DNA of 64,000 nt. Source: Clostridia bacterium (GTDB lineage: Bacteria > Bacillota > Clostridia > Oscillospirales > Acutalibacteraceae). The notes under the pieces are model-generated. The model was not told the origin of the DNA and ran no database searches. It worked only from the letters and a program-made list of their open reading frames with translations. The DNA is taken from assembly GCA_024404115.1 (NCBI GenBank), contig JAKSQM010000004.1:145868-209867 (forward strand), written 5' to 3'. Made by a program: the position numbers and the translations under genes. This document shows positions 1 through 7,735 of this stretch, one piece after another. Every line of letters starts with the position of its first letter. Positions within the stretch are counted from its first letter, which is position 1.

Positions 1-2
1 CA

Positions 3-878
3 TCTATGAACGGTGAAATCAACGGCATTGGTGTGAATGTTTCAACAGATAAAAAAAGCGGTTATTTAAAAGTAACATCTGTTTTTGATAACTCACCTGC
101 GTCATCTGCGGGCATCAAAGAGGGCGACCTTATTTCTGTTGTTGACGGCGAAAGAGTTACAAAAAAGAATGCTTCAAAAATGACAGATGCGCTTAACGGC
201 AACAAGCTCACAAGTGTTAAAATCACTTATATTCATAACAACAAAGCAAAGAATGTTTCAGTTATGATGGGCTACTCTGCAAAGTCGGTTTATTATAAAG
301 AAACAGGCTCAGCGGCATATATTAAAATTGACGGATTTTATGCCAACACCGCAAAACAGCTGGATGAAGTTATAAAATCCCTGCCAGACGGAACTGAATC
401 TATCATCTTTGATTTAAGAGGAACATCGGGCGGAACGGTTGAATACACAACAGACGCACTGAAACAGATTGTTCCCATAGCAGGCGAGGGCAGTGGCGCA
501 CTTGCAACTGAAATTGATAAAAAAGGCAACAAAACCTATTATGCTTCAAGCTCAGCAAGCCTCAGCGGTTACTCAATCGTTGTGCTGACAGATAGCGAAA
601 CCTCCTGCTGCGGCGAGCTTTTTGCCTGCGATTTGAGAGATTTCGGTATGGCGCAGATTGTTGGCGAAACCACAAAGGGCAATGCAGATGTGAGCAGGGC
701 ATTTGCTTTAAGCAACGGCAGCGGTGTTGTGCTTACAGTTGCCAAGGTTTACCCTTATATTACCGAAACATTTGACGGCGTTGGTGTTGAGCCAGACATC
801 AAGGTGCTTTCTGAAAAGAATACAGAAGATAAAGATGTTCAGCTTCTCACAGCTATTGATTATCTTTCAAAAAAATAA
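3..878 (+). CDS. S41-family (C-terminal processing protease-like) protein, 5' end outside the window
   Basis: The reading frame is open to the left edge, so the start lies upstream; the first in-frame ATG is at 6. Residues are counted from that ATG. Residues 7-95 form a PDZ domain (GIGVNV, SPASSAGIKEGDLI) that in this family presents substrate. Residues 100-265 are an S41 core: IIFDLRGTSGG at about 133-143, then the nucleophile region TSCCGE at 199-204 and VGETTKGN at 219-226. In canonical CtpA/CtpB proteins these last two read TASASE and GE.T.GKG and carry the Ser-Lys dyad. Here Cys201 aligns with the serine and Asn226 with the lysine, so activity may be altered or lost. Family members normally act outside the membrane. 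The gene ends 70 bp before zur and is not obviously linked to it. Confidence 0.85.
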   Translation, partial: SMNGEINGIGVNVSTDKKSGYLKVTSVFDNSPASSAGIKEGDLISVVDGERVTKKNASKMTDALNGNKLTSVKITYIHNNKAKNVSVMMGYSAKSVYYKETGSAAYIKIDGFYANTAKQLDEVIKSLPDGTESIIFDLRGTSGGTVEYTTDALKQIVPIAGEGSGALATEIDKKGNKTYYASSSASLSGYSIVVLTDSETSCCGELFACDLRDFGMAQIVGETTKGNADVSRAFALSNGSGVVLTVAKVYPYITETFDGVGVEPDIKVLSEKNTEDKDVQLLTAIDYLSKK

Positions 879-881
879 AAC

Positions 882-910
882 TTGCAAAATTTAACATTGT
901 GTGATATACT
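882..910 (+). promoter_or_regulatory. Promoter of the zur-znu operon
   Basis: A -35 box TTGCAA at 882-887 and a -10 box TATACT at 905-910 are separated by 17 bp. Transcription would begin near 917, inside the palindrome at 910-938, so repressor binding there would block initiation. Confidence 0.75.
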
Positions 911-938
911 CCAATTTGATAGTTACTATCAAATTGGA
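910..938. promoter_or_regulatory. Fur/Zur-type operator palindrome
   Basis: Two perfect 13-bp arms (TCCAATTTGATAG and its reverse complement) flank a 3-bp centre. The core TGATAGT-T-ACTATCA has the 7-1-7 form of Fur-superfamily boxes. It starts at the last base of the -10 box, covers the predicted start site and its right arm runs into the GGAG ribosome binding site. The first downstream gene encodes a Fur-family protein followed by zinc transport genes, so autoregulation by zinc is the natural inference. Confidence 0.8.
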
Positions 939-948
939 GCGTTTTATT

Positions 949-1347
949 ATGGGAACAGAAAAATCATATCACACAAAACAAAAAGACAAATTGCTTTCAC
1001 TTTTTAAATCCGACCCTGACAGATGCTTTACATCCCGTGAGATTATCGGCAACAGCTCACTGGGGCTTAGCGAGGCAACTGTTTATCGCCTTATTTCTCA
1101 ATTTGTTAAAGAGGGCAAGCTGAAAAAATTCAAGGGCGAAAAGGGCGCACTTTATCAGTATAATCACTGCGCAGGTTGCACGCACTTTCATATGAAGTGC
1201 CTTCAGTGCGGTGAGCTTTATCATATTGATTCGCCTATACTGAAATCGGCTGAGGAAAGTATCGCAGAAAGCTATGACTTTTTTGTTGACAACGCAAACA
1301 CCACACTTTACGGATATTGCAAAGGATGCAAAAAAGCAGACCAATGA
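949..1347 (+). CDS. zur: Fur-family metalloregulator, probably Zur
   Basis: A 132-residue Fur-family repressor. Residues 1-70 form the winged helix (LSEATVYRLISQFVKEGKL is the recognition region). Residues 73-91 hold a metal-rich segment with H73, H79, H81, C84 and C87. C124 and C127 complete the usual structural zinc site with C84 and C87. The ATG at 949 is chosen over an upstream in-frame GTG (901) because GGAG lies 9 nt before it and the 901 codon falls inside the promoter. The stop overlaps the znuA start (ATGA), and a Fur-type palindrome covers the promoter. Context with a zinc ABC importer favours Zur over Fur or PerR; metal specificity is inferred. Confidence 0.88.
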   Translation: MGTEKSYHTKQKDKLLSLFKSDPDRCFTSREIIGNSSLGLSEATVYRLISQFVKEGKLKKFKGEKGALYQYNHCAGCTHFHMKCLQCGELYHIDSPILKSAEESIAESYDFFVDNANTTLYGYCKGCKKADQ

Positions 1348-2291
1348 AACGGCTTTTTGCAATAATTCTTTCTGTGTGTATGATTTTTGCTTTTGCATCC
1401 TGCTCTGCTCCCCCAAAAAATCAAAATAAAATCAGCATAATTTCAAGCATTTTCCCGTCATATGATTTTGCCCGTCAGATAACCGCAGGTGTTGACGGCG
1501 TGAGCGTTTCAATGCTCATTATCCCCGGCACAGAGCCGCATTCTTATGAGCCTGCTGTCAGACATATGGCAGAGATAAAAGAAAGCTCGCTTTTTATTTA
1601 TCTTGGCGGTGAATCTGATGAATGGGTTGAAGCATTGCTTGAAACATTTGGCGAAAATGAAATCAACACATTAAAAATGACCGATTGCGTTCCGCTTCTT
1701 AATGAAGAAGAAAAAGAGGGAATGCAGACAGGAAAAGAAAAGCCTGAGGGCGATGTTTCTGCCGAGGGTGAGAATGACGAGCATGTGTGGACTTCGCCGA
1801 AAAATGCAATTCTTATCAGCGAAAAAATAAAAAACTGCCTTTGTGAAATTGACAAAGACAATGAAGATAAATACACAGAGAATTTTGAAAATTACAAGAA
1901 AAAGCTTGAGAAATTAGATGGCGAATTCAGAAAAACTTTCAGCCAAAAAGAAACGCTGATGGTGGCAGACCGATTCCCGTTCCGCTATCTTGCAAATGAA
2001 TACGGCTTTGAATATTTTGCCGCTTTCCCCGGATGCTCAACAGAAAGCGACCCAAGTGCGGCAACCATTGCTTTCCTTGAAAAAAAGACAAGGGAGCTGA
2101 AAACAAAGGCTGTTTTTTATACAGAATTTTCATCACAAAAAGTGGCAGACACAATCTGCGAAGCAACAGGCGTTAAAAAGCTGAGGCTTCATTCCTGCCA
2201 CAATGTTTCTCTTGAAGATTTTGAAAACGGAGAAACCTACCTTTCCTTAATGGAGCAAAATTTAAAGAATATACAAGAGGCTTTGAAATAA
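1344..2291 (+). CDS. znuA: Zinc ABC transporter substrate-binding lipoprotein
   Basis: Cluster A-I metal-binding protein that captures zinc outside the membrane and hands it to ZnuBC. The first 20 residues are a lipoprotein signal peptide with lipobox FASC, so Cys20 would carry the lipid. Candidate ligands are H66 in GTEPHSYEP, H147 in DEHVWTSP and the HSCHN motif near the C-terminus. The usual third histidine region reads DRFPFRYL, a variant I associate with a clostridial subfamily. An acidic stretch at 121-146 replaces the His-rich loop of many ZnuA/AdcA proteins. The ATG at 1344 overlaps the zur stop; an in-frame ATG at 1317 would lie within zur and precede the signal peptide. Confidence 0.9.
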   Translation: MKRLFAIILSVCMIFAFASCSAPPKNQNKISIISSIFPSYDFARQITAGVDGVSVSMLIIPGTEPHSYEPAVRHMAEIKESSLFIYLGGESDEWVEALLETFGENEINTLKMTDCVPLLNEEEKEGMQTGKEKPEGDVSAEGENDEHVWTSPKNAILISEKIKNCLCEIDKDNEDKYTENFENYKKKLEKLDGEFRKTFSQKETLMVADRFPFRYLANEYGFEYFAAFPGCSTESDPSAATIAFLEKKTRELKTKAVFYTEFSSQKVADTICEATGVKKLRLHSCHNVSLEDFENGETYLSLMEQNLKNIQEALK

Positions 2292-2292
2292 A

Positions 2293-3000
2293 ATGTCATT
2301 GATAGAATGTAAAAATCTTTCTGTTGCCTATGAGGGCAGAATCGTAGTTAAAAATTTATCTTTCAGCATCAATTCGGGCGATGCTGTGTGCATTGTGGGC
2401 GAAAACGGCTCTGGCAAATCCACGCTGATGAAATCTATGCTTGGGCTTATGAAAACGGCAGGCGGCTCAATTAAATTTGGCGACGGACTTAAACAGAGCG
2501 AAATCGGCTATCTTCCTCAGCAGACCGATGTTCAGCGTGATTTCCCTGCCTCAGTTGGCGAAATCGTTCTTTCAGGATGCCTTAATAAAATGGGAATTTT
2601 TCCGTTTTTTAATAAAAAAATCAAGCTTCGTGCAAATGAAAATATGGAAAAGCTGGGAATTCTTGATTTAAAAGATAGATGCTATCACGAGCTTTCGGGC
2701 GGTCAGCAGCAGAGAGTTCTCCTTGCAAGGGCATTGTGCGCAACAGACAAGCTTCTTTTGCTTGACGAGCCTGTTGCGGGGCTTGACCCAATTGTTACAG
2801 GTGAGCTTTATGAGCTTATTAAAAAGCTTCACGAAGAGGGGATTACCGTTGTAATGGTGTCCCACGATATTGAAGCTTCTCTCGGTTTTGCCGACCATAT
2901 TCTTCATCTGAATCACGATAATTCTTTCTTTGGCACAACTGAAGAATACAAGCGTTCACCTTTTGGCAAGCGCTTTATGGGAGGTGTGCAAAGTGAGTAA
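2293..3000 (+). CDS. znuC: Zinc ABC transporter ATP-binding protein
   Basis: A 235-residue cytoplasmic ATPase that powers zinc import with ZnuB. It has Walker A GENGSGKST near residue 37, the ABC signature LSGGQQQR near 135, Walker B LLLLDEP near 155 and the switch histidine in VMVSHD. The start follows the znuA stop by one base. The last 8 bp overlap znuB, so the two subunits are probably translationally coupled. The length is normal for the family. Confidence 0.93.
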   Translation: MSLIECKNLSVAYEGRIVVKNLSFSINSGDAVCIVGENGSGKSTLMKSMLGLMKTAGGSIKFGDGLKQSEIGYLPQQTDVQRDFPASVGEIVLSGCLNKMGIFPFFNKKIKLRANENMEKLGILDLKDRCYHELSGGQQQRVLLARALCATDKLLLLDEPVAGLDPIVTGELYELIKKLHEEGITVVMVSHDIEASLGFADHILHLNHDNSFFGTTEEYKRSPFGKRFMGGVQSE

Positions 3001-3847
3001 CACTTTCTCGTTGCTCTCCTATTATTTTGGATTCACATTCGTTCAGCGAGCTGTAATTGCAGGCGTGCTGATTTCCCTCTGCGCCGCACTTCTTGGTGTG
3101 AGCCTTGTGCTTAAACGCTACTCAATGATTGGCGACGGACTTTCACATGTTGGCTTTGGCGCAACAGCCATTGCGGCTGCGCTTAACCTTGCGGATGTTT
3201 CACTTTATGTGTCGATTCCCATTGTTGTTGTGTCTGCATTTTTCTTGCTCCGTTTAAGTGAAAACAGCAAAATAAAGGGCGATGCGGCTATCGGAATTAT
3301 ATCGTCTGGTGCGCTGGCAATCGGAACAGTTATTATATCATTCACCAACGGAATGAACACCGATGTGTGCAACTATCTTTTCGGAAGTCCTTTAACAATG
3401 ACACGAAGCGATGTTTATTTAAGCGTTGGACTTTCTGTTGTTGTTATCCTTTTATATGTGCTTTTTTACAACAAGATTTTTGCCGTAACATTTGACGAAA
3501 ACTTTATGAAAGCCACAGGCTTGAGAGCTAACCTTTACAACACAGTTATTGCCGTGCTCACAGCGGTTACAATTGTTCTTGGAATGAAAGTTATGGGAGC
3601 ACTGCTGATTTCTGCACTGATAATTTTCCCTGCCGTCAGCTCAATGAGGCTTTGCAAATCATTCTTTTCAGTTACAATCAGCTCAGCAATTATTTCGGTT
3701 GTGTGCTTCCTCGTTGGCTTGGGCGTTTCCTGTGTTTATGTCAGCCCCAACGGATACACACTTCCCACTGGCGCAACAATCGTTATAATGAACATTATAG
3801 TTTTTGTTGTGTTCACAATAATTCATAAAATAAGAAAAATGTCGTAA
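2993..3847 (+). CDS. znuB: Zinc ABC transporter permease
   Basis: An ABC-3 family permease with about eight hydrophobic segments across roughly 285 residues; it forms the membrane channel of the zinc importer. Conserved features include LGVSLVLKRYSMIGDGLSH and the later GLGVSCVYV segment. A GTG at 2993 is chosen as the start because GGGAGG lies 8 nt upstream; upstream in-frame ATGs lie within znuC and lack such a site. The gene overlaps the end of znuC. No clear hairpin terminator follows before the next promoter at 3881. Confidence 0.9.
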   Translation: MSNTFSLLSYYFGFTFVQRAVIAGVLISLCAALLGVSLVLKRYSMIGDGLSHVGFGATAIAAALNLADVSLYVSIPIVVVSAFFLLRLSENSKIKGDAAIGIISSGALAIGTVIISFTNGMNTDVCNYLFGSPLTMTRSDVYLSVGLSVVVILLYVLFYNKIFAVTFDENFMKATGLRANLYNTVIAVLTAVTIVLGMKVMGALLISALIIFPAVSSMRLCKSFFSVTISSAIISVVCFLVGLGVSCVYVSPNGYTLPTGATIVIMNIIVFVVFTIIHKIRKMS

Positions 3848-3880
3848 CAAAATATTAACATTCATTTTATCATCTGTTAA

Positions 3881-3909
3881 TTGACAATAATCAATCATAA
3901 GAATATAAT
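3881..3909 (+). promoter_or_regulatory. Promoter of the DUF4234-DUF2752 operon
   Basis: Perfect TTGACA at 3881-3886 and TATAAT at 3904-3909 with 17 bp between them. An AAGGAGG ribosome binding site at 3929-3935 follows. Confidence 0.85.
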
Positions 3910-3942
3910 TATAGTATGATAAATAATCAAGGAGGAAAATAT

Positions 3943-4563
3943 ATGCCATTTTGCACTAATTGCGGAAAAGAAATTCTTGAAGGGCAGAAGTTTTGCACCA
4001 ACTGCGGCGTGCCTGTTGAATTTGCACCCGTTCAGAATGAAAATACAGAACCTGTTCAGGATGAGAACACTCAGCCTAATCAGAACATAGACACACAGCC
4101 AATTCAGAATGAAGAGAATGCACAGGGCGGATTTTATCCACCTTACGGTGAAAACGCACAGCCTGAGGGAAACAAATCTTTTGAATTTTTCCAGCAGCCT
4201 GCCGATCTCACTGCACCTGTTAAAAGCAGAAGTATCCTTACCTGCATTCTTCTTTCAATCGTAACTTGCGGAATTTACGGTCTTTACTGGCACTACTGCG
4301 TTGTTCAGGATGTTGCGGCAGCATCTGGTAAAGCAGACGATATGTCCCCTGCAATGGTAGTTCTTGTTTCAGTTATTACCTGCGGAATCTACGGTTGGAT
4401 CTGGTTCTACAATGCTGGCTCAAAGGTTGATGAAATCAAAAAGCGCAACGGCGAGCAGGAATCCAGCCTTAGTATCATCTATCTGATTCTTGCAGTTTGT
4501 GGTCTTTCAATTGTAGATTTAGCTCTTATTCAGACAGAGCTTAACAAAATCGCTGTTGAATAA
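3943..4563 (+). CDS. Zinc-ribbon DUF4234 membrane protein
   Basis: 206 residues. Residues 3-22 form a double-CxxC zinc ribbon (FCTNCG, FCTNCGVP). Residues 28-65 are a low-complexity Gln/Asn/Glu/Pro linker with repeated PVQ-ENT-like units. The rest is a DUF4234 domain with three or four hydrophobic segments and two ITCGIYG/VTCGIYG motifs. Function is unknown; zinc ribbons joined to small membrane domains are common in Clostridia. The ATG at 3943 is chosen because AAGGAGG lies 7 nt upstream. It follows the zinc importer but has its own promoter. Confidence 0.82.
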   Translation: MPFCTNCGKEILEGQKFCTNCGVPVEFAPVQNENTEPVQDENTQPNQNIDTQPIQNEENAQGGFYPPYGENAQPEGNKSFEFFQQPADLTAPVKSRSILTCILLSIVTCGIYGLYWHYCVVQDVAAASGKADDMSPAMVVLVSVITCGIYGWIWFYNAGSKVDEIKKRNGEQESSLSIIYLILAVCGLSIVDLALIQTELNKIAVE

Positions 4564-4566
4564 TCA

Positions 4567-4947
4567 ATGAAACAAAGATTATTGAAGGTTATAAAGATTG
4601 GCGCAGTCATTTTTGCAGTGGGCTGCGCCTATGCTTTATTTGTAATGAAAACGGGTGTTACAATTCCCTGTATGGTGAATTTAATTACAGGACTTAAATG
4701 CCCTGGGTGCGGAATCACCCATATGGCGGTCAATATTATGAGGCTTCATTTTAAAGAAGCGTTCAGATGCAACCCTGCCATTTTTGTGATGCTGCCTGTG
4801 TTTGCTTACCTTGCGGCGGCAAAGCTTTATCGGTACATAAAATTCGACAGCAAAAAGGAACCGACAGTCGAAAAGGTTATTGAAATAACCCTGATTTTTG
4901 CACTGGTTGCCTTTGGAATTGTGAGAAATTTAGTGTCGATTCTCTGA
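4567..4947 (+). CDS. DUF2752 membrane protein
   Basis: 126 residues with about three transmembrane segments. The CPGCGITHM motif near residue 47, followed by the RCNP segment, identifies DUF2752, a family of unknown function. It starts three bases after the preceding stop, so it is the second gene of the DUF4234 operon. No strong terminator is visible between it and the rpmG promoter. Confidence 0.8.
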   Translation: MKQRLLKVIKIGAVIFAVGCAYALFVMKTGVTIPCMVNLITGLKCPGCGITHMAVNIMRLHFKEAFRCNPAIFVMLPVFAYLAAAKLYRYIKFDSKKEPTVEKVIEITLIFALVAFGIVRNLVSIL

Positions 4948-5024
4948 TATTTTGTGTTTATGGATGGCGATTAACACAATTTGCAGACTAAAGCCGAAAA
5001 TATAAAAAATTATGAAAATTTTGC

Positions 5025-5173
5025 TTGACAAGAACCCCTCTGTATGATAAAATTATCGTACCTCTTATAGAGGGTTCTTTTTTTGTGCCCTTATTTAAAA
5101 GCTGATAGGGTAAAGCTTTTATTAAGAGGGAGGCTAAATTCCCGGGATGACCCGGTTAAACGGAGGTGCCGAT
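5025..5173 (+). promoter_or_regulatory. Promoter and structured leader of rpmG-secE-nusG
   Basis: TTGACA at 5025-5030 and TAAAAT at 5048-5053 (17-bp spacing) give a start near 5060. The leader can form CCTC/GAGG at 5061-5073 followed by a run of seven T, an AAAAGCT/AGCTTTT hairpin near 5097-5120, and a CCGGG-ATGA-CCCGG hairpin near 5142-5155. A CGGAGGTG ribosome binding site lies just before rpmG. The first hairpin plus T-run could act as an early attenuator. Confidence 0.6.
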
Positions 5174-5323
5174 ATGAGAGTAAAAGTTACCCTTGCGTGT
5201 ACTGAGTGCAAACAGCGCAACTATGACACGATGAAAAACAAGAAAAACACACCGGACAGGTTGGAGATGAACAAGTATTGCAGATTCTGCAAGAAACACA
5301 CTCTCCACAGAGAAACAAAGTAA
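5174..5323 (+). CDS. rpmG: 50S ribosomal protein L33
   Basis: 49 residues starting [13 protein letters not shown]. Two CxxC pairs (CTEC and CRFC) identify the zinc-binding form of L33. The [20 protein letters not shown] segment and the basic end are typical. CGGAGG lies 7 nt before the ATG. It sits directly before secE, its usual place in Firmicutes. Confidence 0.95.
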   Translation: MRVKVTLACTECKQRNYDTMKNKKNTPDRLEMNKYCRFCKKHTLHRETK

Positions 5324-5338
5324 GCGGAGGTAACCAGT

Positions 5339-5764
5339 ATGGCTAAAAAAGAAAAATCCGAAGCTGCTGAAAAAATTGAAAAGGCCGCAAAAGCAAAGAA
5401 GGCTGGCGCAGCAAAGAAGAAAGAAAACATCTTTGTTCGCATTGGCAAATGGTTTGCTAAATTCTTCAAGGACCTTAAAGGCGACATCAAAAAGATCACC
5501 TGGCCTAACGGCAAAACAGTTCTGAAGAGTACATTGGTCGTAATTGTTTCAATAGCAGTTATCGGTCTTGCTGTTTTCCTGGTTGACTTAGCCCTTTCAA
5601 AGGGCGTTGACGGACTTGAAAGTCTCGCTAGTCACTATTCACAGAGCCAGACCGCTGATGAGGAATCTGCTGATAAGAAAGAAGATTCCAAAACTGCTGA
5701 CGCTGCCGCTAAGGCTGAAACTGCTGTTAAGGCAGACGCTGCCGATGCTAAAGCTGCAGAATAA
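5339..5764 (+). CDS. secE: Preprotein translocase subunit SecE with extended tails
   Basis: The single-spanning SecE subunit of SecYEG. The conserved core is KDLKGDIKKITWPNGKTV followed by one transmembrane helix at about residues 62-85. At 141 residues it is about twice the usual Gram-positive length: residues 1-30 are Ala/Lys rich and residues 100-141 are an Ala/Asp/Lys/Glu-rich low-complexity tail. The family normally ends soon after the helix, so the C-terminal extension is unusual. It lies between rpmG and nusG. Confidence 0.93.
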   Translation: MAKKEKSEAAEKIEKAAKAKKAGAAKKKENIFVRIGKWFAKFFKDLKGDIKKITWPNGKTVLKSTLVVIVSIAVIGLAVFLVDLALSKGVDGLESLASHYSQSQTADEESADKKEDSKTADAAAKAETAVKADAADAKAAE

Positions 5765-5796
5765 CTGAAATAAGGCTGTTTTTCGGAGGAAATGCA

Positions 5797-6354
5797 ATGT
5801 CTATTAACTCCAGATGGTATGTTGTGCATACCTACTCAGGCTACGAAAACAAAGTAGCGGGCAACATTGAAAAGGTCGCCGAAAACCGAAAAATGCAGGA
5901 TCAGATTCTTGAGGTTAAAATCCCCACAGAAACCGTTACAGAGGTTAGAGAGGACAAGACCAAGGAATATGAGCGTAAAATTTTCCCCGGTTATGTAATG
6001 GTCAAAATGGCCGTTGAAATGGACGACAACGATCTCCCCGTTATCAGCGATGAAGCATGGTTTGTTGTTAGAAACACCAGAGGTGTTACAGGCTTCGTAG
6101 GCCCAGAGAGCAAACCCACTCCTCTTACAGAAGAGGAAGTTTATCGCCTTGGCGTTGAAAAACGCACGGTTGAGGTCAACTATGCTGTTGGAGATACTGT
6201 TAATATTATTGACGAAATCTTTGACGGCTTCACTGGCAGAGTTGAATCTATCGACGTTGAAAACAATAGAGTTAACGTTACTGTTTCAGCTCTTTTCGGC
6301 AAGGAAACCATGGTAGAACTTGAGCTTGACCAGGTTGAACCCATTGCCGACTGA
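5797..6354 (+). CDS. nusG: Transcription termination/antitermination protein NusG
   Basis: 185 residues. The N-terminal NGN domain (WYVVHTYSGYENKV) binds RNA polymerase and the C-terminal KOW domain (FDGFTGRVESID) contacts partners such as S10 or Rho. The motif KIFPGYVMVKM is characteristic. An AAATG-preceding GGAGG lies 32 bp after secE. It ends with TGA, showing that TGA is a working stop here. Confidence 0.96.
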   Translation: MSINSRWYVVHTYSGYENKVAGNIEKVAENRKMQDQILEVKIPTETVTEVREDKTKEYERKIFPGYVMVKMAVEMDDNDLPVISDEAWFVVRNTRGVTGFVGPESKPTPLTEEEVYRLGVEKRTVEVNYAVGDTVNIIDEIFDGFTGRVESIDVENNRVNVTVSALFGKETMVELELDQVEPIAD

Positions 6355-6361
6355 AACACTG

Positions 6362-6420
6362 ATAATTAACGGCTTCGCTGTTTAATTATATGCGTCGGCC
6401 TTGACGCATGGAGCTTCACG
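6362..6420 (+). promoter_or_regulatory. Tandem hairpins after nusG
   Basis: Three adjacent inverted repeats: TAATTAAC/GTTTAATTA around a TTCG-containing loop, TGCGTC/GACGCA, and GGAGC/GCTCC. No long T-run follows, so these are more likely leader or processing structures than a terminator. Confidence 0.5.
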
Positions 6421-6488
6421 GCTCCCTGTGGGAGGAGCATAAATTCATTCACTTAGATGCTCCGCCATAACCACATATTTTTGGAGGT
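6421..6488 (+). promoter_or_regulatory. Structured leader motif before rplK, candidate L1 binding site
   Basis: GCTCCCTGTGGGAGGA opens a stem-loop in which GTGG pairs with CCAC and GGAGCAT pairs with ATGCTCC, with unpaired GA opposite CATAA. It is followed by ATATTT and the GGAGGT ribosome binding site. The same primary pattern recurs before rplA at 6923-6969. L1 is known to repress the L11-L1 operon in other bacteria; assignment here is inference. Confidence 0.55.
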
Positions 6489-6495
6489 GCAAGAA

Positions 6496-6921
6496 ATGGC
6501 TCAGAAGGTTGTAGGCTTTATTAAGCTTCAGATCCCCGCCGGTAAAGCAACCCCGGCTCCGCCCGTTGGTCCTGCATTAGGTCAGCACGGCGTTAACATT
6601 ATGGCGTTCACAAAGGAATTCAACGAGCGCACAAAGAACGATGTAGGTCTTACAATTCCTGTTGTTATCACAGTTTATGCAGACCGTACATTCACCTTTA
6701 TCACAAAGACTCCACCCGCTGCTGTTCTTATTAAGAAGGCTTGCGGAATCGAGAGCGGCTCAGGTGTTCCTAACAGAACAAAGGTTGCAACTATTACCGG
6801 TGAGCAGATTAGAAAAATCGCAGAAACAAAAATGCCTGACTTAAATGCAGCAACTATCGAAACAGCTATGAGCATGATCGCTGGTACTGCACGCAGCATG
6901 GGCGTTACTGTTGTTGACTAA
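6496..6921 (+). CDS. rplK: 50S ribosomal protein L11
   Basis: 141 residues starting [18 protein letters not shown], the normal L11 start and length. It has the N-terminal [11 protein letters not shown] motif and the C-terminal rRNA-binding domain. The ATG at 6496 is chosen over an in-frame ATG at 6457 because GGAGGT lies 7 nt upstream and the upstream extension does not match the family. L11 forms the GTPase-associated centre with the L10-L7/L12 stalk encoded just downstream. Confidence 0.97.
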   Translation: MAQKVVGFIKLQIPAGKATPAPPVGPALGQHGVNIMAFTKEFNERTKNDVGLTIPVVITVYADRTFTFITKTPPAAVLIKKACGIESGSGVPNRTKVATITGEQIRKIAETKMPDLNAATIETAMSMIAGTARSMGVTVVD

Positions 6922-6922
6922 T

Positions 6923-6969
6923 GCTCCCTGGTGGGAGGAAAAATCCGATTAACCACTTATTTGGGAGGT
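6923..6969 (+). promoter_or_regulatory. Second copy of the structured leader motif, before rplA
   Basis: GCTCCCTGGTGGGAGGA followed by a short loop, TCCG, ATTAACCAC, TTATTT and GGGAGGT. The same sequence order and pairing (GTGG/CCAC and GGA/TCC around an asymmetric internal loop) occur before rplK. It ends at the rplA ribosome binding site, which fits translational control by L1. Confidence 0.55.
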
Positions 6970-6979
6970 AATTTTACAA

Positions 6980-7690
6980 ATGAAACACGGCAAAAAGTAT
7001 GTCGAAAGCGCTAAGCTCGTAGATAGAGCTAAGCTTTATGAGCCCACAGAGGCTCTTGAAACAGTTATTAAGACTGCTTCAGCTAAATTTGATGAAACAG
7101 TTGAAATGCACATTCGTCTCGGCGTTGACTCTCGTCATGCTGACCAGCAGGTTAGAGGCGCAGTAGTTCTTCCCAACGGTACAGGTAAAACTGTAAGAGT
7201 TGCTGTTTTCGCAAAGGGCGATGCAGCAGATGCAGCTGCAGCAGCAGGTGCAGAGATCGTTGGCGCTGAAGATCTTGTTGCAAAAATCCAGGGCGAAGGC
7301 TTCCTTGATTTCGATGTTGCTATCGCAGCACCTAACATGATGGGTCTTGTTGGTCGTCTTGGTAAAATCCTCGGTCCTCGTGGTCTTATGCCCAGCCCCA
7401 AGGCAGGCACAGTTACACCCGATGTTGCTAAGGCTGTTGTTGAAGCTAAAGCAGGTAAGATCGAGTACCGTCTTGATAAGACAAATATTATTCACTGCCC
7501 CATTGGTAAGGTATCTTTCGGTGCTGACAAACTGATGGAAAACTACAGCACACTTATCACTGCTGTTGAAAAGGCAAAGCCCGCAGCTGCAAAAGGTCAG
7601 TACATTAAGTCCTGCGTTCTTGCAACTACAATGGGTCCTGGCGTTCGTATTAACCCCGCAAAGGCTACAGTATCGGGCACAGAAGAATAA
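6980..7690 (+). CDS. rplA: 50S ribosomal protein L1
   Basis: 236 residues starting [20 protein letters not shown], typical L1. The signature [18 protein letters not shown] is present near residue 130. GGGAGGT lies 10 nt before the ATG. L1 builds the L1 stalk at the ribosomal E site and is a known autogenous repressor in other species. Confidence 0.97.
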   Translation: MKHGKKYVESAKLVDRAKLYEPTEALETVIKTASAKFDETVEMHIRLGVDSRHADQQVRGAVVLPNGTGKTVRVAVFAKGDAADAAAAAGAEIVGAEDLVAKIQGEGFLDFDVAIAAPNMMGLVGRLGKILGPRGLMPSPKAGTVTPDVAKAVVEAKAGKIEYRLDKTNIIHCPIGKVSFGADKLMENYSTLITAVEKAKPAAAKGQYIKSCVLATTMGPGVRINPAKATVSGTEE

Positions 7691-7700
7691 TAAAAAATAC

Positions 7701-7729
7701 TTGACACAAAGCAATTTGTGTGGTATTAT
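7701..7729 (+). promoter_or_regulatory. Promoter of rplJ-rplL
   Basis: TTGACA at 7701-7706 and TATTAT at 7724-7729 with 17-bp spacing, 10 bp after the rplA stop. It would start the L10 leader transcript near 7736. Confidence 0.8.
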
Positions 7730-7735
7730 ATCTAA

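Noticed and set aside
4948-5173. tRNA gene before rpmG-secE
   Set aside because: A tRNA-Trp is often found near secE, but no cloverleaf or TTC-containing T-arm can be built here.
7079-7714. 211-codon minus-strand frame opposite rplA
   Set aside because: Cys-rich antisense shadow of a certain ribosomal protein gene.
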